Assembly (NCBI RefSeq): GCF_007860175.1
Contig: NZ_SJPX01000001.1
Coordinates: 1,550,001-1,614,000, forward strand
Reading direction: 5' to 3'
From: Rubripirellula reticaptiva
GTDB lineage: Bacteria > Planctomycetota > Planctomycetia > Pirellulales > Pirellulaceae
DNA: 64,000 bases
Shown: piece by piece, positions 19,001 through 29,453 of the stretch
Position numbering within the stretch: position 1 is the first letter of the stretch
Layout of the letters: every line of letters starts with the position of its first letter
Program-made: the position numbers and the translations under genes
Notes under the pieces: generated by a model
What the model was told of the DNA's origin: nothing
The model's database searches: none
What the model saw: the letters and a program-made list of their open reading frames with translations, nothing else

Positions 19001-20929
19001 ATGTATCGCGTTCGCCCGCTTTTCGCCCGATTGCTGTTCGCATCAATGGCGTTTATCACAGTTTTCTCAAGCACCACTCGGGCCCAGTGGTCCAGTGGTG
19101 ACCGCCAGCGGCTGGCGTCTGAGTTGGAATTGGCGGCTAAAAATCTGGATCCGAGCCAATTTCCGGCTGTCGCTGAATCGTCAGCCGCGGTGGTTTCGTC
19201 GATCAACGCGGCGGAGCTGTTTTTTGCTCAGCAAACCGACCCGGCGAACGGTGCAGCGTGGTTGGAGTATTTGGATTTGAACCCGTTGCGCGAGTTGATT
19301 GCGTCAGAGGCTTCGGCAACGGACATCGCTCGCGAAGCGATCAGTTTGCGTTTTCGACTCGTCGGCACGACGCCAGGATTGGAACTGTCAAAGTTGATGT
19401 TGCTTCGCCGCGACCTAGAACGACTGATTGAAGCAGTTCGTTTGCGCGACGCCGACCGAGCCGAAAAAGCGGTCGCCAAGCAAATGGAATCGCTCGCCGA
19501 AAAAATCCGCGAAATGGATGACAGCCCTTCCGCAGACGATGTCTCTACGATTGGCGCGGTGATCGGATTGTTGCATTCGTCGGGTCAAGCGTCTGGTTTA
19601 GTTGAGTCGTTTCGAAATCAATTCAGTCGTCCCAACATGGCCATCTTGATCGATGAATCGATGGTTCAGTCGGCGATCAATCGCGGCGTCAACCAATCGC
19701 GTCCGGTACGCGACTGCATTTTGGGAACTCGCATTGTTGGCAATGCTTCGCTCAATGGTGTGATCACCGCCGACCTGTTGCCGTCGATCGGCGAAGTCCG
19801 TGTCCAAGTGGCGCTAGCGGGATGTGTGTCGAGTCAGAACACGGGCTACAACGGGCCGGTACGGTTGCAAACTTCGGGAACTGGGACGGTCAACGTGTCT
19901 CGTTTGTTGCACATCAGTGAAGCAGGAATTTCGGCAGACAACGCGTTTGTTCAAGCAACGCTGAACACAAACATCGACGCGATCGAGCATCGTTTGCGAT
20001 TGGTCCGCCGGATCGCTCGCAAGAAAGCCGCCGAACAGAAACCGAACGCCGATCGAATCGCGGTCGAGAAATTGCGCAGCCAAGTTGGTGCCCAGTTTGT
20101 CGAGCAGACCGATTCTGCAACCGCAGTTTCGCCACCGGATGTGCTGGGCAACGTTCGCCCTGTCTTGAAGCGTTTGTCGCTTGACGAACCGGCCCGTTTG
20201 TGGGGATCAACCGACCAAGAAATCTTCATCGACTCGACTTTCCGCCGGCATGACCAACTCGGATCCGTCGTCACCCGTCCGGCAATCTTCGCTGCCTACG
20301 ACGCCGCGGTTCAGCTTCACGAGTCAGTGGTTGATAACGCCATGACACCGCTGTTGGCTGGCCGAACGATGCGAGAAGGCGACTTCGAAGGATTGATCGC
20401 CGAAACCGGTCTGCCAATCGAGACGCAGGCAGGTGTAGCCGAGAGTGGTTCGTCGGTTCTGGCCGACGAGAACACGGATAGCGAAGATGGCGACGAAGAC
20501 CAGGATCCATTCGAGATTGACTTCGCAAATCTGCGGCCGATCATCTTCGAAGCCCGCGATCAAACGGTTCGTGTCGGCGTACGGGGAACTCGTTTCGCGC
20601 AAGGCAAACGCGAGCTCAAACAAGCGATGGAAATCACCGCGGTTTACGAGTCAGCGCGTGCCGAAGACGGACGCGTGTTGTTGCTGAGAAAGGGTGACGT
20701 GGACGTGTCGTTCCCCGGACCGGGAAAACGGCTGAGCGTGAGCCAAGCCGGTTTGAAACGCACGATCCAAAAGAAGTTTGACGACGTCTTTCCAGCGGTC
20801 CTGTTGGACAAGTCGATGACTGTTCCGATGACGTCAAAGTTGGAATCGCTTCGCGGCCGTGTCTTCCGTCCCGAGCTGGTTGAGGCCAATGACGGTTGGT
20901 TGACCGTCGGCGTCGGCCAAATCGACTAA
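19001..20929 (+). CDS. Unknown secreted protein
   Basis: 642 residues from the ATG at 19001. The frame is open further upstream, but only this start places a signal peptide at the N-terminus (RPLFARLLFASMAFITVFSS, cleavage near TRAQ). The first 200 residues are helical and charged (repeated RLRDADRAEKAVAKQ-type stretches). The middle is rich in short hydrophobic beta segments (ILGTRIVGNASLNGVI), and an acidic linker (ENTDSEDGDEDQDPFEID) precedes a C-terminal domain. No catalytic motif is visible. It lies 70 bp after the membrane protein gene on the same strand. Likely periplasmic; no function can be assigned. Confidence 0.8.
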   Translation: MYRVRPLFARLLFASMAFITVFSSTTRAQWSSGDRQRLASELELAAKNLDPSQFPAVAESSAAVVSSINAAELFFAQQTDPANGAAWLEYLDLNPLRELIASEASATDIAREAISLRFRLVGTTPGLELSKLMLLRRDLERLIEAVRLRDADRAEKAVAKQMESLAEKIREMDDSPSADDVSTIGAVIGLLHSSGQASGLVESFRNQFSRPNMAILIDESMVQSAINRGVNQSRPVRDCILGTRIVGNASLNGVITADLLPSIGEVRVQVALAGCVSSQNTGYNGPVRLQTSGTGTVNVSRLLHISEAGISADNAFVQATLNTNIDAIEHRLRLVRRIARKKAAEQKPNADRIAVEKLRSQVGAQFVEQTDSATAVSPPDVLGNVRPVLKRLSLDEPARLWGSTDQEIFIDSTFRRHDQLGSVVTRPAIFAAYDAAVQLHESVVDNAMTPLLAGRTMREGDFEGLIAETGLPIETQAGVAESGSSVLADENTDSEDGDEDQDPFEIDFANLRPIIFEARDQTVRVGVRGTRFAQGKRELKQAMEITAVYESARAEDGRVLLLRKGDVDVSFPGPGKRLSVSQAGLKRTIQKKFDDVFPAVLLDKSMTVPMTSKLESLRGRVFRPELVEANDGWLTVGVGQID

Positions 20930-21102
20930 AGCTCTGTTGGATAGGACGCCGTCGATCTGCTTCGATCGGTATCCGATTTCGCCACAAACTCTCGCCCTCG
21001 CCCACGTTTTGTGGCCTAGGTTTTGATCAGGCGGTCGCTGCGCGGCCACTTTGGTAACCCAGAGTTTGTTTGTATCGATAATCCGGATTGCGTCGGCGTC
21101 TG

Positions 21103-22221
21103 ATGAGTTCAACTTCCACTTTGCCCGATTACTTGATGCGTTGGGATCATCACCAAACGCCGGAATTGATGCGCGATGTGGTTCAAACTTCGCACCGCCT
21201 GACCGAAATTTCGCTATTTACAGATGAAGGTTTGGCGGCGCTGATCGATTGCTATCCGCATTCGATGGTCGAAGTCACGACGATGGGAAACAATCCCGTC
21301 TACCCCAGCCAACTGCGTCGCGGTGAATTAGGACCCATCGGTGGGCAATCACTGCTGGACTTGGTCCGTGGTGGACGCTTTCGTATCGTCCTGAAGAACA
21401 CAAATCAAATGAGTTCGTTTTTGCAGTTGATTACAGATCGATTGATTGGCGAATTGGCCGAGAGTCAGAACATCGATCAGACCCATTCGCATCAAAGCGA
21501 CCTCGTGATCGAGTCACCCGGCGCGATGACCTATTTGGATTGCGACGGAATCCCAACGGTCCGTTGGCAGATCCGCGGTTCTCATCGCATTCTGAAATAT
21601 CCTGTGTCGCCGTCGGACACGCCAGGATCCGGCGCTCCGTTATCTGGCGTGTCGGCCGCCGCGATCGAGGATCGCGTGTGTGGCAGTTTTCGGCATCGCA
21701 CGTCGCTCTACTACGAACCATTGTTGGAAGATCAAGCGACCGAAATCGAAGTCGTCGCCGGAACCATGGTTTGCATGCCTGCTTTCGCACCGCATCGCGG
21801 AATCGCTAATGGTGCCGAAGGAATGGGCCCGTTAAGCGTCTCGTTGCTGACTCGGTTTTTTGACGACCGATCACGCGGCCGATATGAAACGGTCGTCGGC
21901 AATCAAACTTTCCGCAGACTCGGTGGTTCTTCGTTGGTGTTTGACGCCAACGGATTGCTGGCAGGATTCGACGCTTTGGGATCATTGAAACGATTCGTAG
22001 CTCGCCGATTTCACCAATCAACACTTGGCAGATCCGCTTTGCCAACCGCTGCCGATCTGCTTGATCCGACGTTTCAAGTGAATCCCGCCGCTGATCCGTT
22101 CGACCGAGAACTCACGCAATCCTCATCCGACATGCCGGCGAGTTCTGTCGCGCAGGCAAACACTTCGACGGCTCTTTTTCCGAGCTTGTCCTTTCCAAAC
22201 GCTACCTCCCTGTTCACTTAA
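21103..22221 (+). CDS. Cupin-like (JmjC-type fold) protein
   Basis: 372 residues from the ATG at 21103. The central region follows the cupin/JmjC pattern: PGAMTYLDCDGIPTVRWQ, then IRGSHRILKYP, and later GTMVCMPAFAPHRGIANG. In active Fe(II)/2-oxoglutarate oxygenases the first strand reads H-x-D; here the His position is not His while the Asp and the distal His remain, so metal binding is doubtful. It may be a structural or hydroxylase-derived protein. A tetrahaem cytochrome gene begins 15 bp after its stop, implying one transcript. Product assignment rests on fold pattern only. Confidence 0.6.
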   Translation: MSSTSTLPDYLMRWDHHQTPELMRDVVQTSHRLTEISLFTDEGLAALIDCYPHSMVEVTTMGNNPVYPSQLRRGELGPIGGQSLLDLVRGGRFRIVLKNTNQMSSFLQLITDRLIGELAESQNIDQTHSHQSDLVIESPGAMTYLDCDGIPTVRWQIRGSHRILKYPVSPSDTPGSGAPLSGVSAAAIEDRVCGSFRHRTSLYYEPLLEDQATEIEVVAGTMVCMPAFAPHRGIANGAEGMGPLSVSLLTRFFDDRSRGRYETVVGNQTFRRLGGSSLVFDANGLLAGFDALGSLKRFVARRFHQSTLGRSALPTAADLLDPTFQVNPAADPFDRELTQSSSDMPASSVAQANTSTALFPSLSFPNATSLFT

Positions 22222-22236
22222 TACGAGACATAAGCG

Positions 22237-23286
22237 ATGTCGAACCGAAATATCACAACTGTTTCCGCCGTCACCTTTACATTGGCGTCATTGGTTCTCA
22301 ATTGCCCAGTGACGCTGGCGGTAACGACGCTTGATTCATCGCATCCTGTGTCGAGTGCTGCTGCGCCACTTGATCCCATCACCGTGATGGGCAACGAAAG
22401 TTGTGTGAAGTGCCACGCGGCCGAGATTCAGGTTTGGAAAACCACGCCACACAATCGGACGTTCGAAGAATTGCATCGCCGACCCGAAGCGAAAGCGATT
22501 GCCACAAAACTGGGACTGCAATCGATCAAGAACGAAGGACGCTGCGTCGCATGTCACTATACCGAGCAATCCCAAGCCGGCGGTGATCCTCATGTGATCG
22601 CTGGCGTGTCGTGCGAGTCATGCCACGGCGGCGCAAAGAATTGGCTTGACCTGCACCAGGACTATGGCGGCGAAGGGATCACTCGACTGAGCGAATCACC
22701 GGAACACCGCCAAGCTCGAATCTTGAAAAGCGTTGCTGCTGGAATGCGAAATCCTGCCAACGTGTACTCGGTCGCACAAAGTTGCTTGCGTTGTCATACG
22801 ACGGCCGACGAGCAACTGGTCAATGTCGGCGGGCATTCTGCGGGCAGCTTGGAATTCGAATTCGTCTCGTGGAGTCAGGGAACGATTCGTCACAACTTCG
22901 TCCGCTCGGATGGAAAAACGAATGACGTTAGCGATACCGATCGCCTCCGCGTGATGTTTGTTGCTGGCATGATCGCGGAACTCGAATCAAGTCTGCGGGC
23001 AACGGCGGTTGCCACTGAAAAGGCGACGTACGGAGTCACGGTTGCCAAGCGAGGTGCTCGGGCTGGCGCTCGACTGAAGAGCGTCGCCGCGAAGGTCGAA
23101 TCGCCGAAGCTCGATGAAATTCTCGCCGTGTTTGGTTCGGTCACATTGAAACTGAACAATCGTGACGATCTGATCCAGGCAGCCGACAAGATTTCCGTTC
23201 TTGGTTATCAGTTTGCTGAGACCGTCGATGGATCCACGTTTGGATCGCTCGATTCATTCATCCCATCAAGTGACCGCTACAAGTAA
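22237..23286 (+). CDS. Secreted tetrahaem c-type cytochrome (cytochrome c554-like)
   Basis: 349 residues. A signal peptide (TFTLASLVLNCPVTLAV) precedes four haem c motifs: CVKCH, CVACH, CESCH and CLRCH, spread over residues 53-190. The spacing, with HNRTFEELH after the first haem and SCESCHGGAKNWLDLH, matches the cytochrome c554-like multihaem family. The C-terminal 120 residues are helical and haem-free. It should carry electrons in the periplasm. No partner oxidoreductase is encoded beside it apart from the cupin-like gene 15 bp upstream. The usual family role (hydroxylamine/nitrogen respiration) cannot be inferred here. Confidence 0.88.
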   Translation: MSNRNITTVSAVTFTLASLVLNCPVTLAVTTLDSSHPVSSAAAPLDPITVMGNESCVKCHAAEIQVWKTTPHNRTFEELHRRPEAKAIATKLGLQSIKNEGRCVACHYTEQSQAGGDPHVIAGVSCESCHGGAKNWLDLHQDYGGEGITRLSESPEHRQARILKSVAAGMRNPANVYSVAQSCLRCHTTADEQLVNVGGHSAGSLEFEFVSWSQGTIRHNFVRSDGKTNDVSDTDRLRVMFVAGMIAELESSLRATAVATEKATYGVTVAKRGARAGARLKSVAAKVESPKLDEILAVFGSVTLKLNNRDDLIQAADKISVLGYQFAETVDGSTFGSLDSFIPSSDRYK

Positions 23287-23459
23287 CCGCGGTACGCGAA
23301 GGGGCGTTCAAAATCACCCAAAGGGCGGGAACTTGGTCTGCCCAAGTTCTCCAAGGGTACTTTGGCTGCCGAAACACGTGAAAATCGCGTAGTTTGTGTT
23401 TGGGGCCGCGGCAATTCATACTTAGTGTCTGATTTGTCTCGCCGCCCCTCTGCAGCCGA

Positions 23460-26400
23460 GTGTTTCCATTGATCTTGCCCATTCCAATTCGCATTCTTTT
23501 CCCGGTCGTCGCGATCTTTGTCGCGGTCTCGGGATCGACCTTTTCGCGATTGTTCGGCGACGAAGTCACCGTGACCGGACCGGACGGAACGACAAGAACG
23601 ATCCAGGTTCCTGCTGGCGTGAAGGTGCCGGGTGGGCGGCCTAGTAGCAAGCCAAGCAAACCCAGCGAATCGGGTGATGAAGGCGACGACAAATCAGGCG
23701 ATGACAAGTCAGACGACGAAAAGAAGAAAGACGATAAGGACGCCGGTCCCAAAGTCATTCGCCGTGACGCCACGCTCGACGAGAAGGCCGACGCCAGCGA
23801 ATTTGGTGTGATGGTCGGCGACGATGGCAAAGTCGCCTTTGAGTTTCGCAATCAACCGTGGGTCGACTTGGTCGAATGGTTGGCCGACATTTCTGAATTG
23901 CCATTGGATTGGTTGGAACTGCCAGGCGATCGAGTCAACATGCGGTCGCCAGGACGTTATACCGTGATCGAGACACGGGATCTGTTCAATCGGTATCTGC
24001 TGGCGCGAGGTTACACACTGCTTGAAATCGACGGAGGGCTAACCGTCGCCAAAACGGAAAGCATCAATCCAGCGATCGTGCCACGCGTTGAACCCGATTC
24101 GCTGGGCACGCTTCCGATGCATTCATTTGTTCGCACGTCTTTGGACGTCGGTTGGTTGTCCGCCGAGAAGTTGACCGAAGAACTGAAGCCGATGATCAGC
24201 AGCAACGGTCGATTGACGGCGCTGACAACAACCAATCGCATCGAAGCGATGGACGCGGCGGTGAACTTGCGTCAAGTCGCCGAACTGCTTGCTCGCGAAC
24301 TCAACAGTGATTCACGCGAGTCGCTTGCGCCTGAGTTCAAGCTGCGGTACCTGCCGGCCGAAGAGGCCAAGGAAATGCTGGAGCAGTTCTTGGGGGTTGA
24401 AAAGAAGAAGGCAACACCGCTGACGCCACAGCAAATCCAAATGATGCAGCAGCAACGCGGCCAAAACCAGGGAGCGCCGCCAGCAGAGAAGAAAGAGGAA
24501 ATCTCGATCGTCGCCAATACGCGACAGAACTCGGTCATCATCCGTGCGCCGGCCGACCGCATCGCGATCGCGACGGAGTTCCTGCGGCGAATCGACGTGC
24601 AACGCGAGGACATGATGTCGCTAGCCGATGTGCAGACGCGGGTTCAGGTGTTTCGGTTGTCGTCGCTTGACCCCGAAAAATTGATCGAGATCGTTAGCGA
24701 GATGAATGTCTTGGAACCAACCACGCGAGTTCGTGTGGACGATGACAACAATGCGTTGATCGTATCCGGTTCGGCGGCTGATCGATTCATCATCTCGTCG
24801 CTATTAGAGCGACTGGACGGAACCGGACGTAAATTCGAAGTCTTGCCTTTGCGGCGTCTTGATCCCGCCGAAGTCGCCGAGTCGATCGCGTTCTTGATGG
24901 GCCAAAAAGACGAGGACGAAAAACAGAGTAGCCGTCGCTCGTCGTACTACTACGGTTACTATGGCGGCGGCAACGATGAGGAAAAAAAGGAGAAAGACGA
25001 GTTCCGCGTGTCGGCAAACATCCGTTACCGCCAGATTTTGCTTTGGGCCAACGAACGCGAAATGGAAGAAGTGCGATCGCTGTTGGTCAAGCTTGGCGAG
25101 TTGCCGCCGCCGGGCGGAAATTCGCAGACTGTACGGATCATGGAAGCGTCGGCCACGCCGGAAACGTATGAGTACTTGCAGCGTTTGCGGCAACAGTGGA
25201 GTCGCATTTCATCGAACCCGCTTGAACTACCCGATGAAGACAGTTTCGTTGATCCGAATGAACGAGCCGATGTTCAGGACGACGAAGAAAGTGAATTGGA
25301 ATCCGGCGTGTCGGATTCTGAAGACGACGACGAGATGGATGCCGATAAAACGGATAACAAAAAACAGTTTGACGAAGATGATTCGGTCGCGTGGGATGAC
25401 GTAGAGGCTCGACAGGGTTTGTCTGGGCAACAACAGTTGGCTGTTTTTCATCAAGAAGGTGACGATGAAGCAACTGCCGAGCCGACGGAACAACAGTCGG
25501 ATGTGATTCGATCATCGAAGGACTTTGATCGTTTGTTTGGTGAAAAGAAGTCGGCACCGACTGCGGCCAAAAAGAAGCCGGCATCGGAACTGGCAGCCAT
25601 TCGTATCGAGCTGGACGCAAACGGAAATTTGGTGTTGGTCAGCCCCGATACCGAAGCGCTCGACAAGCTCGAAAACTTGATGTTGCAGGTCGCGCCACCG
25701 AAACGCCCGTACCGCGTCTTCCATATCGTTCACGCTTCGGCGTACTGGATGCGGTTGAATCTGGAAGACTATTTCAAGGACCTGGAAGAGGAAGATGATT
25801 CGGACGCCGACCAGTTCTATCGATACTTTTGGGGCAGCAATGACGATAAGAAAGACAAAGGTCCGTCTGGTTTAGGGAAAGGCAACAAGCTTCGTTTTAT
25901 CGACGACATTGATACCAACACGCTCGTTGTCAGTAGCGCCAGCAGCGAGCAACTGCAAACGATCACCGAACTGATTGAATTGTGGGACATTGCCGAGCCG
26001 GTCAGTAAAAAGAAGGCTCGCTTCACAAGTTTGGTTCAGATCCAGTTTGGCAAAGCGGACAAGATCGCTGAAACCGTCAAAGAGGCGTACCGCGATTTGC
26101 TTAGCAGTAATGACAAGACGTTCGCGGGTGGCAAGGGCGGAAACGCGGGTGGTGGTGGCGGTGGCGGAAAAGAAGAAGTCACGAAAAGCCGCGAAGGTTC
26201 CGGCAGCGAACTGCAGAACTCCGAGAGCGGCCGTGATGGCGGCGGTGCTGATTTTTCGTTCAAGGGAAAGTTGTCGCTGGGTGTCGACACGATCGGAAAT
26301 ACGATCTTGGTTAGCGCCGAAGGTGAGCCGTTGTTAGAGTTGGTGACCGAAATGATTGATCAGCTTGATGAAGCCGCGAAACCGCAGGGGGAGGTCCAAA

Positions 26401-26543
26401 TCGTCGAACTCTCGGGTGGTATCAACGGTGAACGATTGCAGGCTGCGTTGAAAGCGCTTGGTGCCGAAACTACCCAAACTGCGGGACAAGGCCGGAATCG
26501 CAATCGTGAGTCAGCGAAAGGCGATGGCGAACCGTCTCGATGA
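23460..26543 (+). CDS. Secretin N-domain (NolW) repeat protein without a secretin barrel
   Basis: 1027 residues from a GTG; an in-frame stop lies 28 bp upstream so little extension is possible. A signal/anchor segment (PIRILFPVVAIFVAVSG) is followed by a charged Ser/Asp/Lys linker, an N0-like domain (about 118-200) and at least five NolW-like modules, each ending in a variant of NALIVSGSAADRFIISSLLERLD. They are split by acidic linkers and a glycine run (GGGGGGG near residue 900). Type II secretins end in a membrane beta-barrel with its conserved C-terminal signature; this one stops after the last NolW-like module with a charged tail. It probably forms a periplasmic scaffold or interacts with a secretin encoded elsewhere. 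The MMPL transporter gene follows 90 bp downstream. Confidence 0.82.
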   Translation: MFPLILPIPIRILFPVVAIFVAVSGSTFSRLFGDEVTVTGPDGTTRTIQVPAGVKVPGGRPSSKPSKPSESGDEGDDKSGDDKSDDEKKKDDKDAGPKVIRRDATLDEKADASEFGVMVGDDGKVAFEFRNQPWVDLVEWLADISELPLDWLELPGDRVNMRSPGRYTVIETRDLFNRYLLARGYTLLEIDGGLTVAKTESINPAIVPRVEPDSLGTLPMHSFVRTSLDVGWLSAEKLTEELKPMISSNGRLTALTTTNRIEAMDAAVNLRQVAELLARELNSDSRESLAPEFKLRYLPAEEAKEMLEQFLGVEKKKATPLTPQQIQMMQQQRGQNQGAPPAEKKEEISIVANTRQNSVIIRAPADRIAIATEFLRRIDVQREDMMSLADVQTRVQVFRLSSLDPEKLIEIVSEMNVLEPTTRVRVDDDNNALIVSGSAADRFIISSLLERLDGTGRKFEVLPLRRLDPAEVAESIAFLMGQKDEDEKQSSRRSSYYYGYYGGGNDEEKKEKDEFRVSANIRYRQILLWANEREMEEVRSLLVKLGELPPPGGNSQTVRIMEASATPETYEYLQRLRQQWSRISSNPLELPDEDSFVDPNERADVQDDEESELESGVSDSEDDDEMDADKTDNKKQFDEDDSVAWDDVEARQGLSGQQQLAVFHQEGDDEATAEPTEQQSDVIRSSKDFDRLFGEKKSAPTAAKKKPASELAAIRIELDANGNLVLVSPDTEALDKLENLMLQVAPPKRPYRVFHIVHASAYWMRLNLEDYFKDLEEEDDSDADQFYRYFWGSNDDKKDKGPSGLGKGNKLRFIDDIDTNTLVVSSASSEQLQTITELIELWDIAEPVSKKKARFTSLVQIQFGKADKIAETVKEAYRDLLSSNDKTFAGGKGGNAGGGGGGGKEEVTKSREGSGSELQNSESGRDGGGADFSFKGKLSLGVDTIGNTILVSAEGEPLLELVTEMIDQLDEAAKPQGEVQIVELSGGINGERLQAALKALGAETTQTAGQGRNRNRESAKGDGEPSR

Positions 26544-26633
26544 TCAATCGCCGTTGCCGAACACACTCGCTAGTGTGCTAAACTGGAGACTCACCTGCCT
26601 TTCCTTTCCAACCCTTCGTGACACCCACCTTCG

Positions 26634-29363
26634 ATGCATCGCTCACTTTCGCATCGTTGGGCCGACAGCGTTACCAAACACTGGTGGTTAATTTTGATCG
26701 TGTGGGTGGTGGTAGCAGTCTCGCTGCGGATGGTTGCGCCACGTTGGAACGACGTTGCCTACGACGGCGACTTTGAATACTTGCCGCCCACGATGAGCAG
26801 CGTTGCGGGTGGCCGGTTGCTGGACCGTGCATTCCCTGGCGAACGGGCGCGAAGCGAGGTCGTATTGGTGATGGGACGCCGTGATCAACCGCTGATCAAA
26901 AGTGACGAGATCGTCGGTCTGGATCTACTGCGGCGGCTCTATCACCGGCTTGGCGAAGTCAGTTGGCAACGTGCGGTCCAGTATGGATACACCGGCGGGA
27001 TGCCATCAGAAGACGATCCGGCAGCGGTCTGGATTCAATTGGCCGAAGAGGCCTTTGGTAAATCGATCGATGCCGACAAAAAATTCTACGAGCTGATCGC
27101 CGACTCGGTCCCCGACGATGCTCCGACGCTGACTCAGCCCCGGATGGCCATCTCTTATTGGGATCGCGGCAAACTTCTAGAACTGATCGGTGGATCCGAA
27201 GAAGCGGTTGGCAAGGATTTCGAAGCTGCGTTGATCTTGATGCCCGACCTGCCAACGGTCGCGGTTGCGATTGGTGATCGGGACTTGGTGGGTTGGAAGC
27301 CGATGTTGGACATTCTGTCATGGGATGACCGCGTTTTGGGATCGCGTTTGCGAAAAGAAAGTGCGCGGCTAGTCGTACTGCATCTTTCTAGCGAACTTGC
27401 GGCGACGGGAAACATCGCCACGGTCGAAGCGATCGAGACGTTGATCGGCAACGTGCTGCGGTACAGCCGAGGTTACACCGATCCAGGGCTCGAACTGTTG
27501 ATGACGGGATCGGCGGCGATTGGTGGCGAAACTTTGATGGCAGCGCGGGACGCGATTCGCTATACCGAATGGATCACCGTTGTGATGATTTTGGTGATCT
27601 TGGCGTTGGTGTATCGAGCTCCCTTGTTGGTCGCCATTCCGATGGTGTCGATCGGTTTTGCGGTGCTGGTGTCGACGTCGCTTGTGGCGTTGCTGACGGG
27701 ATTATCGATTGATCGAGTCATTCCGCGATTGGACATGCGGATATTTACAACCAGCCGAATCTTTGTTGTTGTCATTTTGTTTGGCGCGGGAACGGACTAC
27801 TGCCTGTTTTTGATTTCGCGCCTGCGCGAAGAAGCGTCCAAGGCGCCATGGCCAGTTGCCTGTCGAAATGCATTGTCCGGCGTGATGGGAGCCTTGTTTG
27901 GCAGCGCGATGACGACTGTGGTTGGGCTGGGGATGTTGTGGATCGCAAGCTTTGGCAAGTTCCATTACACCGGTCCGATTATCGCGATCTGTCTGTTGGT
28001 CGGCTTGTTGGTGTGTACGACATTGACTCCGTCGTTGTTGCGCGCGATTGGCCCCGTCGCGTTTTGGCCTTCTCGCGTCACAACGGAAACGCCTAAAAAC
28101 TTGTCATTATTTGGTGATCCCAGAGGTGAGGCATCGTCGGGCGGAATCTGGAGTCTGATTGCGTTGTGGTTGACGCGTCGTCCGATGACCACCTTGATCG
28201 TCGGTTTGGTCGTGTTGATGATTCCGGCGGTCTACGGTTTTAAGCACGAAGACGCAGTAACGTACGACTACAGCAGCCAACTGAACCATTCGGCTAACAG
28301 TCGCCAAGGATTGCGACTGTTATCCGAGTCCTTTGATATCGGCGAGATCAATCCGGTCACGGTCTTGATCGTTAACAAAGAAGACACGCCGCGGAAAGAA
28401 TTCGAAAAGCAAATTCGTGCGATCGCAAAGGATTTGTACTCGCTAGACGGTGTTCTCGCAGTCCGGACTGCGGATGATCCGTTGGGTGACTTTCCGCCCG
28501 ATCGCGACATGGGGTTATTGACCAGTGCAGCCTGGAAGCGTCGTGCGCTTCGCAATCACCAAGTTGCTAAGCGGCATTTTTTCTCATCGCTTCCCGAGCT
28601 TGAAAACCGCCTGGCGCGGTTCGATATCGTTGTGGATGGCGACCCATTTTCAATCGAGACCGCTAAACGCGTCAGTGGTCTCGGCAAGTCGCTGCAGGCA
28701 CTGTCAAAGCAGCCTGATTCGGTCATCAAGGACTCGCACATCCTATTGGCCGGAACCACACCATCGATCATCGACTTGCGAAGCGTGACGTTAAAAGACA
28801 ATCGGCGAATCAAGATCGCCGTCGTCATCGCTGTATTTTTAGTTTTGGTGTTGGTGATCCGGAGATTGGGTTTGTGTGTGTACTTGATCGCAACGGTATT
28901 GATCAGTTACTACGCGACGCTCGGGCTGACGCTGGTGTTCTTTAAGATCGCGTACGGCAACGACTTTGTTGGGCTCGATTGGAAGTTGCCGTTGTTTCTG
29001 TTTGTCATTTTGGTTGCCGTGGGGCAGGACTACAACGTTTACTTGGTTACCCGGATTGTCGAAGAACAGCGAAAGCTCGGTTGGCTTGCTGCACTACGCC
29101 GAGCGGTGTCACGCACCGGTGGCATCATTACCGCGTGCGGGTTAGTAATGGCGGCGACATTCTTCAGCATGACAGCATCGGCATGGTTTCCGGCCGTCGT
29201 CAATGCACTTGGATTTCAAACGTCGACTAGCGGTACGTCGCTGCGAGGGATCGTCGAACTTGGCTTTGCGTTGGGACTAGGCGTATTGATCGATACGTTT
29301 TACGTCCGCACGATCTTAGTACCAAGTTTCGTTGCCGCGATTGGTAAACGCGGTAACACCTAG
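26634..29363 (+). CDS. MMPL/RND-family transporter
   Basis: 909 residues with the RND duplication: a transmembrane helix at about 20-38, an exported loop to about 300, five to six helices to about 480, then helix, loop (about 560-710) and helix bundle again. Both halves carry the proton-relay-type motif: GAGTDYCLFLISRLREE and AVGQDYNVYLVTRIVEEQ. MMPL proteins export lipids or hydrophobic compounds using the proton gradient; hopanoid transporters are related. Substrate unknown. It follows the NolW-repeat gene on the same strand and converges with the hemerythrin gene. Confidence 0.92.
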   Translation: MHRSLSHRWADSVTKHWWLILIVWVVVAVSLRMVAPRWNDVAYDGDFEYLPPTMSSVAGGRLLDRAFPGERARSEVVLVMGRRDQPLIKSDEIVGLDLLRRLYHRLGEVSWQRAVQYGYTGGMPSEDDPAAVWIQLAEEAFGKSIDADKKFYELIADSVPDDAPTLTQPRMAISYWDRGKLLELIGGSEEAVGKDFEAALILMPDLPTVAVAIGDRDLVGWKPMLDILSWDDRVLGSRLRKESARLVVLHLSSELAATGNIATVEAIETLIGNVLRYSRGYTDPGLELLMTGSAAIGGETLMAARDAIRYTEWITVVMILVILALVYRAPLLVAIPMVSIGFAVLVSTSLVALLTGLSIDRVIPRLDMRIFTTSRIFVVVILFGAGTDYCLFLISRLREEASKAPWPVACRNALSGVMGALFGSAMTTVVGLGMLWIASFGKFHYTGPIIAICLLVGLLVCTTLTPSLLRAIGPVAFWPSRVTTETPKNLSLFGDPRGEASSGGIWSLIALWLTRRPMTTLIVGLVVLMIPAVYGFKHEDAVTYDYSSQLNHSANSRQGLRLLSESFDIGEINPVTVLIVNKEDTPRKEFEKQIRAIAKDLYSLDGVLAVRTADDPLGDFPPDRDMGLLTSAAWKRRALRNHQVAKRHFFSSLPELENRLARFDIVVDGDPFSIETAKRVSGLGKSLQALSKQPDSVIKDSHILLAGTTPSIIDLRSVTLKDNRRIKIAVVIAVFLVLVLVIRRLGLCVYLIATVLISYYATLGLTLVFFKIAYGNDFVGLDWKLPLFLFVILVAVGQDYNVYLVTRIVEEQRKLGWLAALRRAVSRTGGIITACGLVMAATFFSMTASAWFPAVVNALGFQTSTSGTSLRGIVELGFALGLGVLIDTFYVRTILVPSFVAAIGKRGNT

Positions 29364-29453
29364 CAGTTGTTGAATTGGAACATGCCGTTTTTCGGCCGAA
29401 GCGACGATTGGACACATCAATGAACCGATGGTTGATCAGATTTGCCGTGGCGA

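Noticed and set aside
26558-26576. Hairpin CACACT-CGCT-AGTGTG after the NolW-repeat gene
   Set aside because: Six-base stem without a T-run; not a convincing terminator and the MMPL gene may be co-transcribed.
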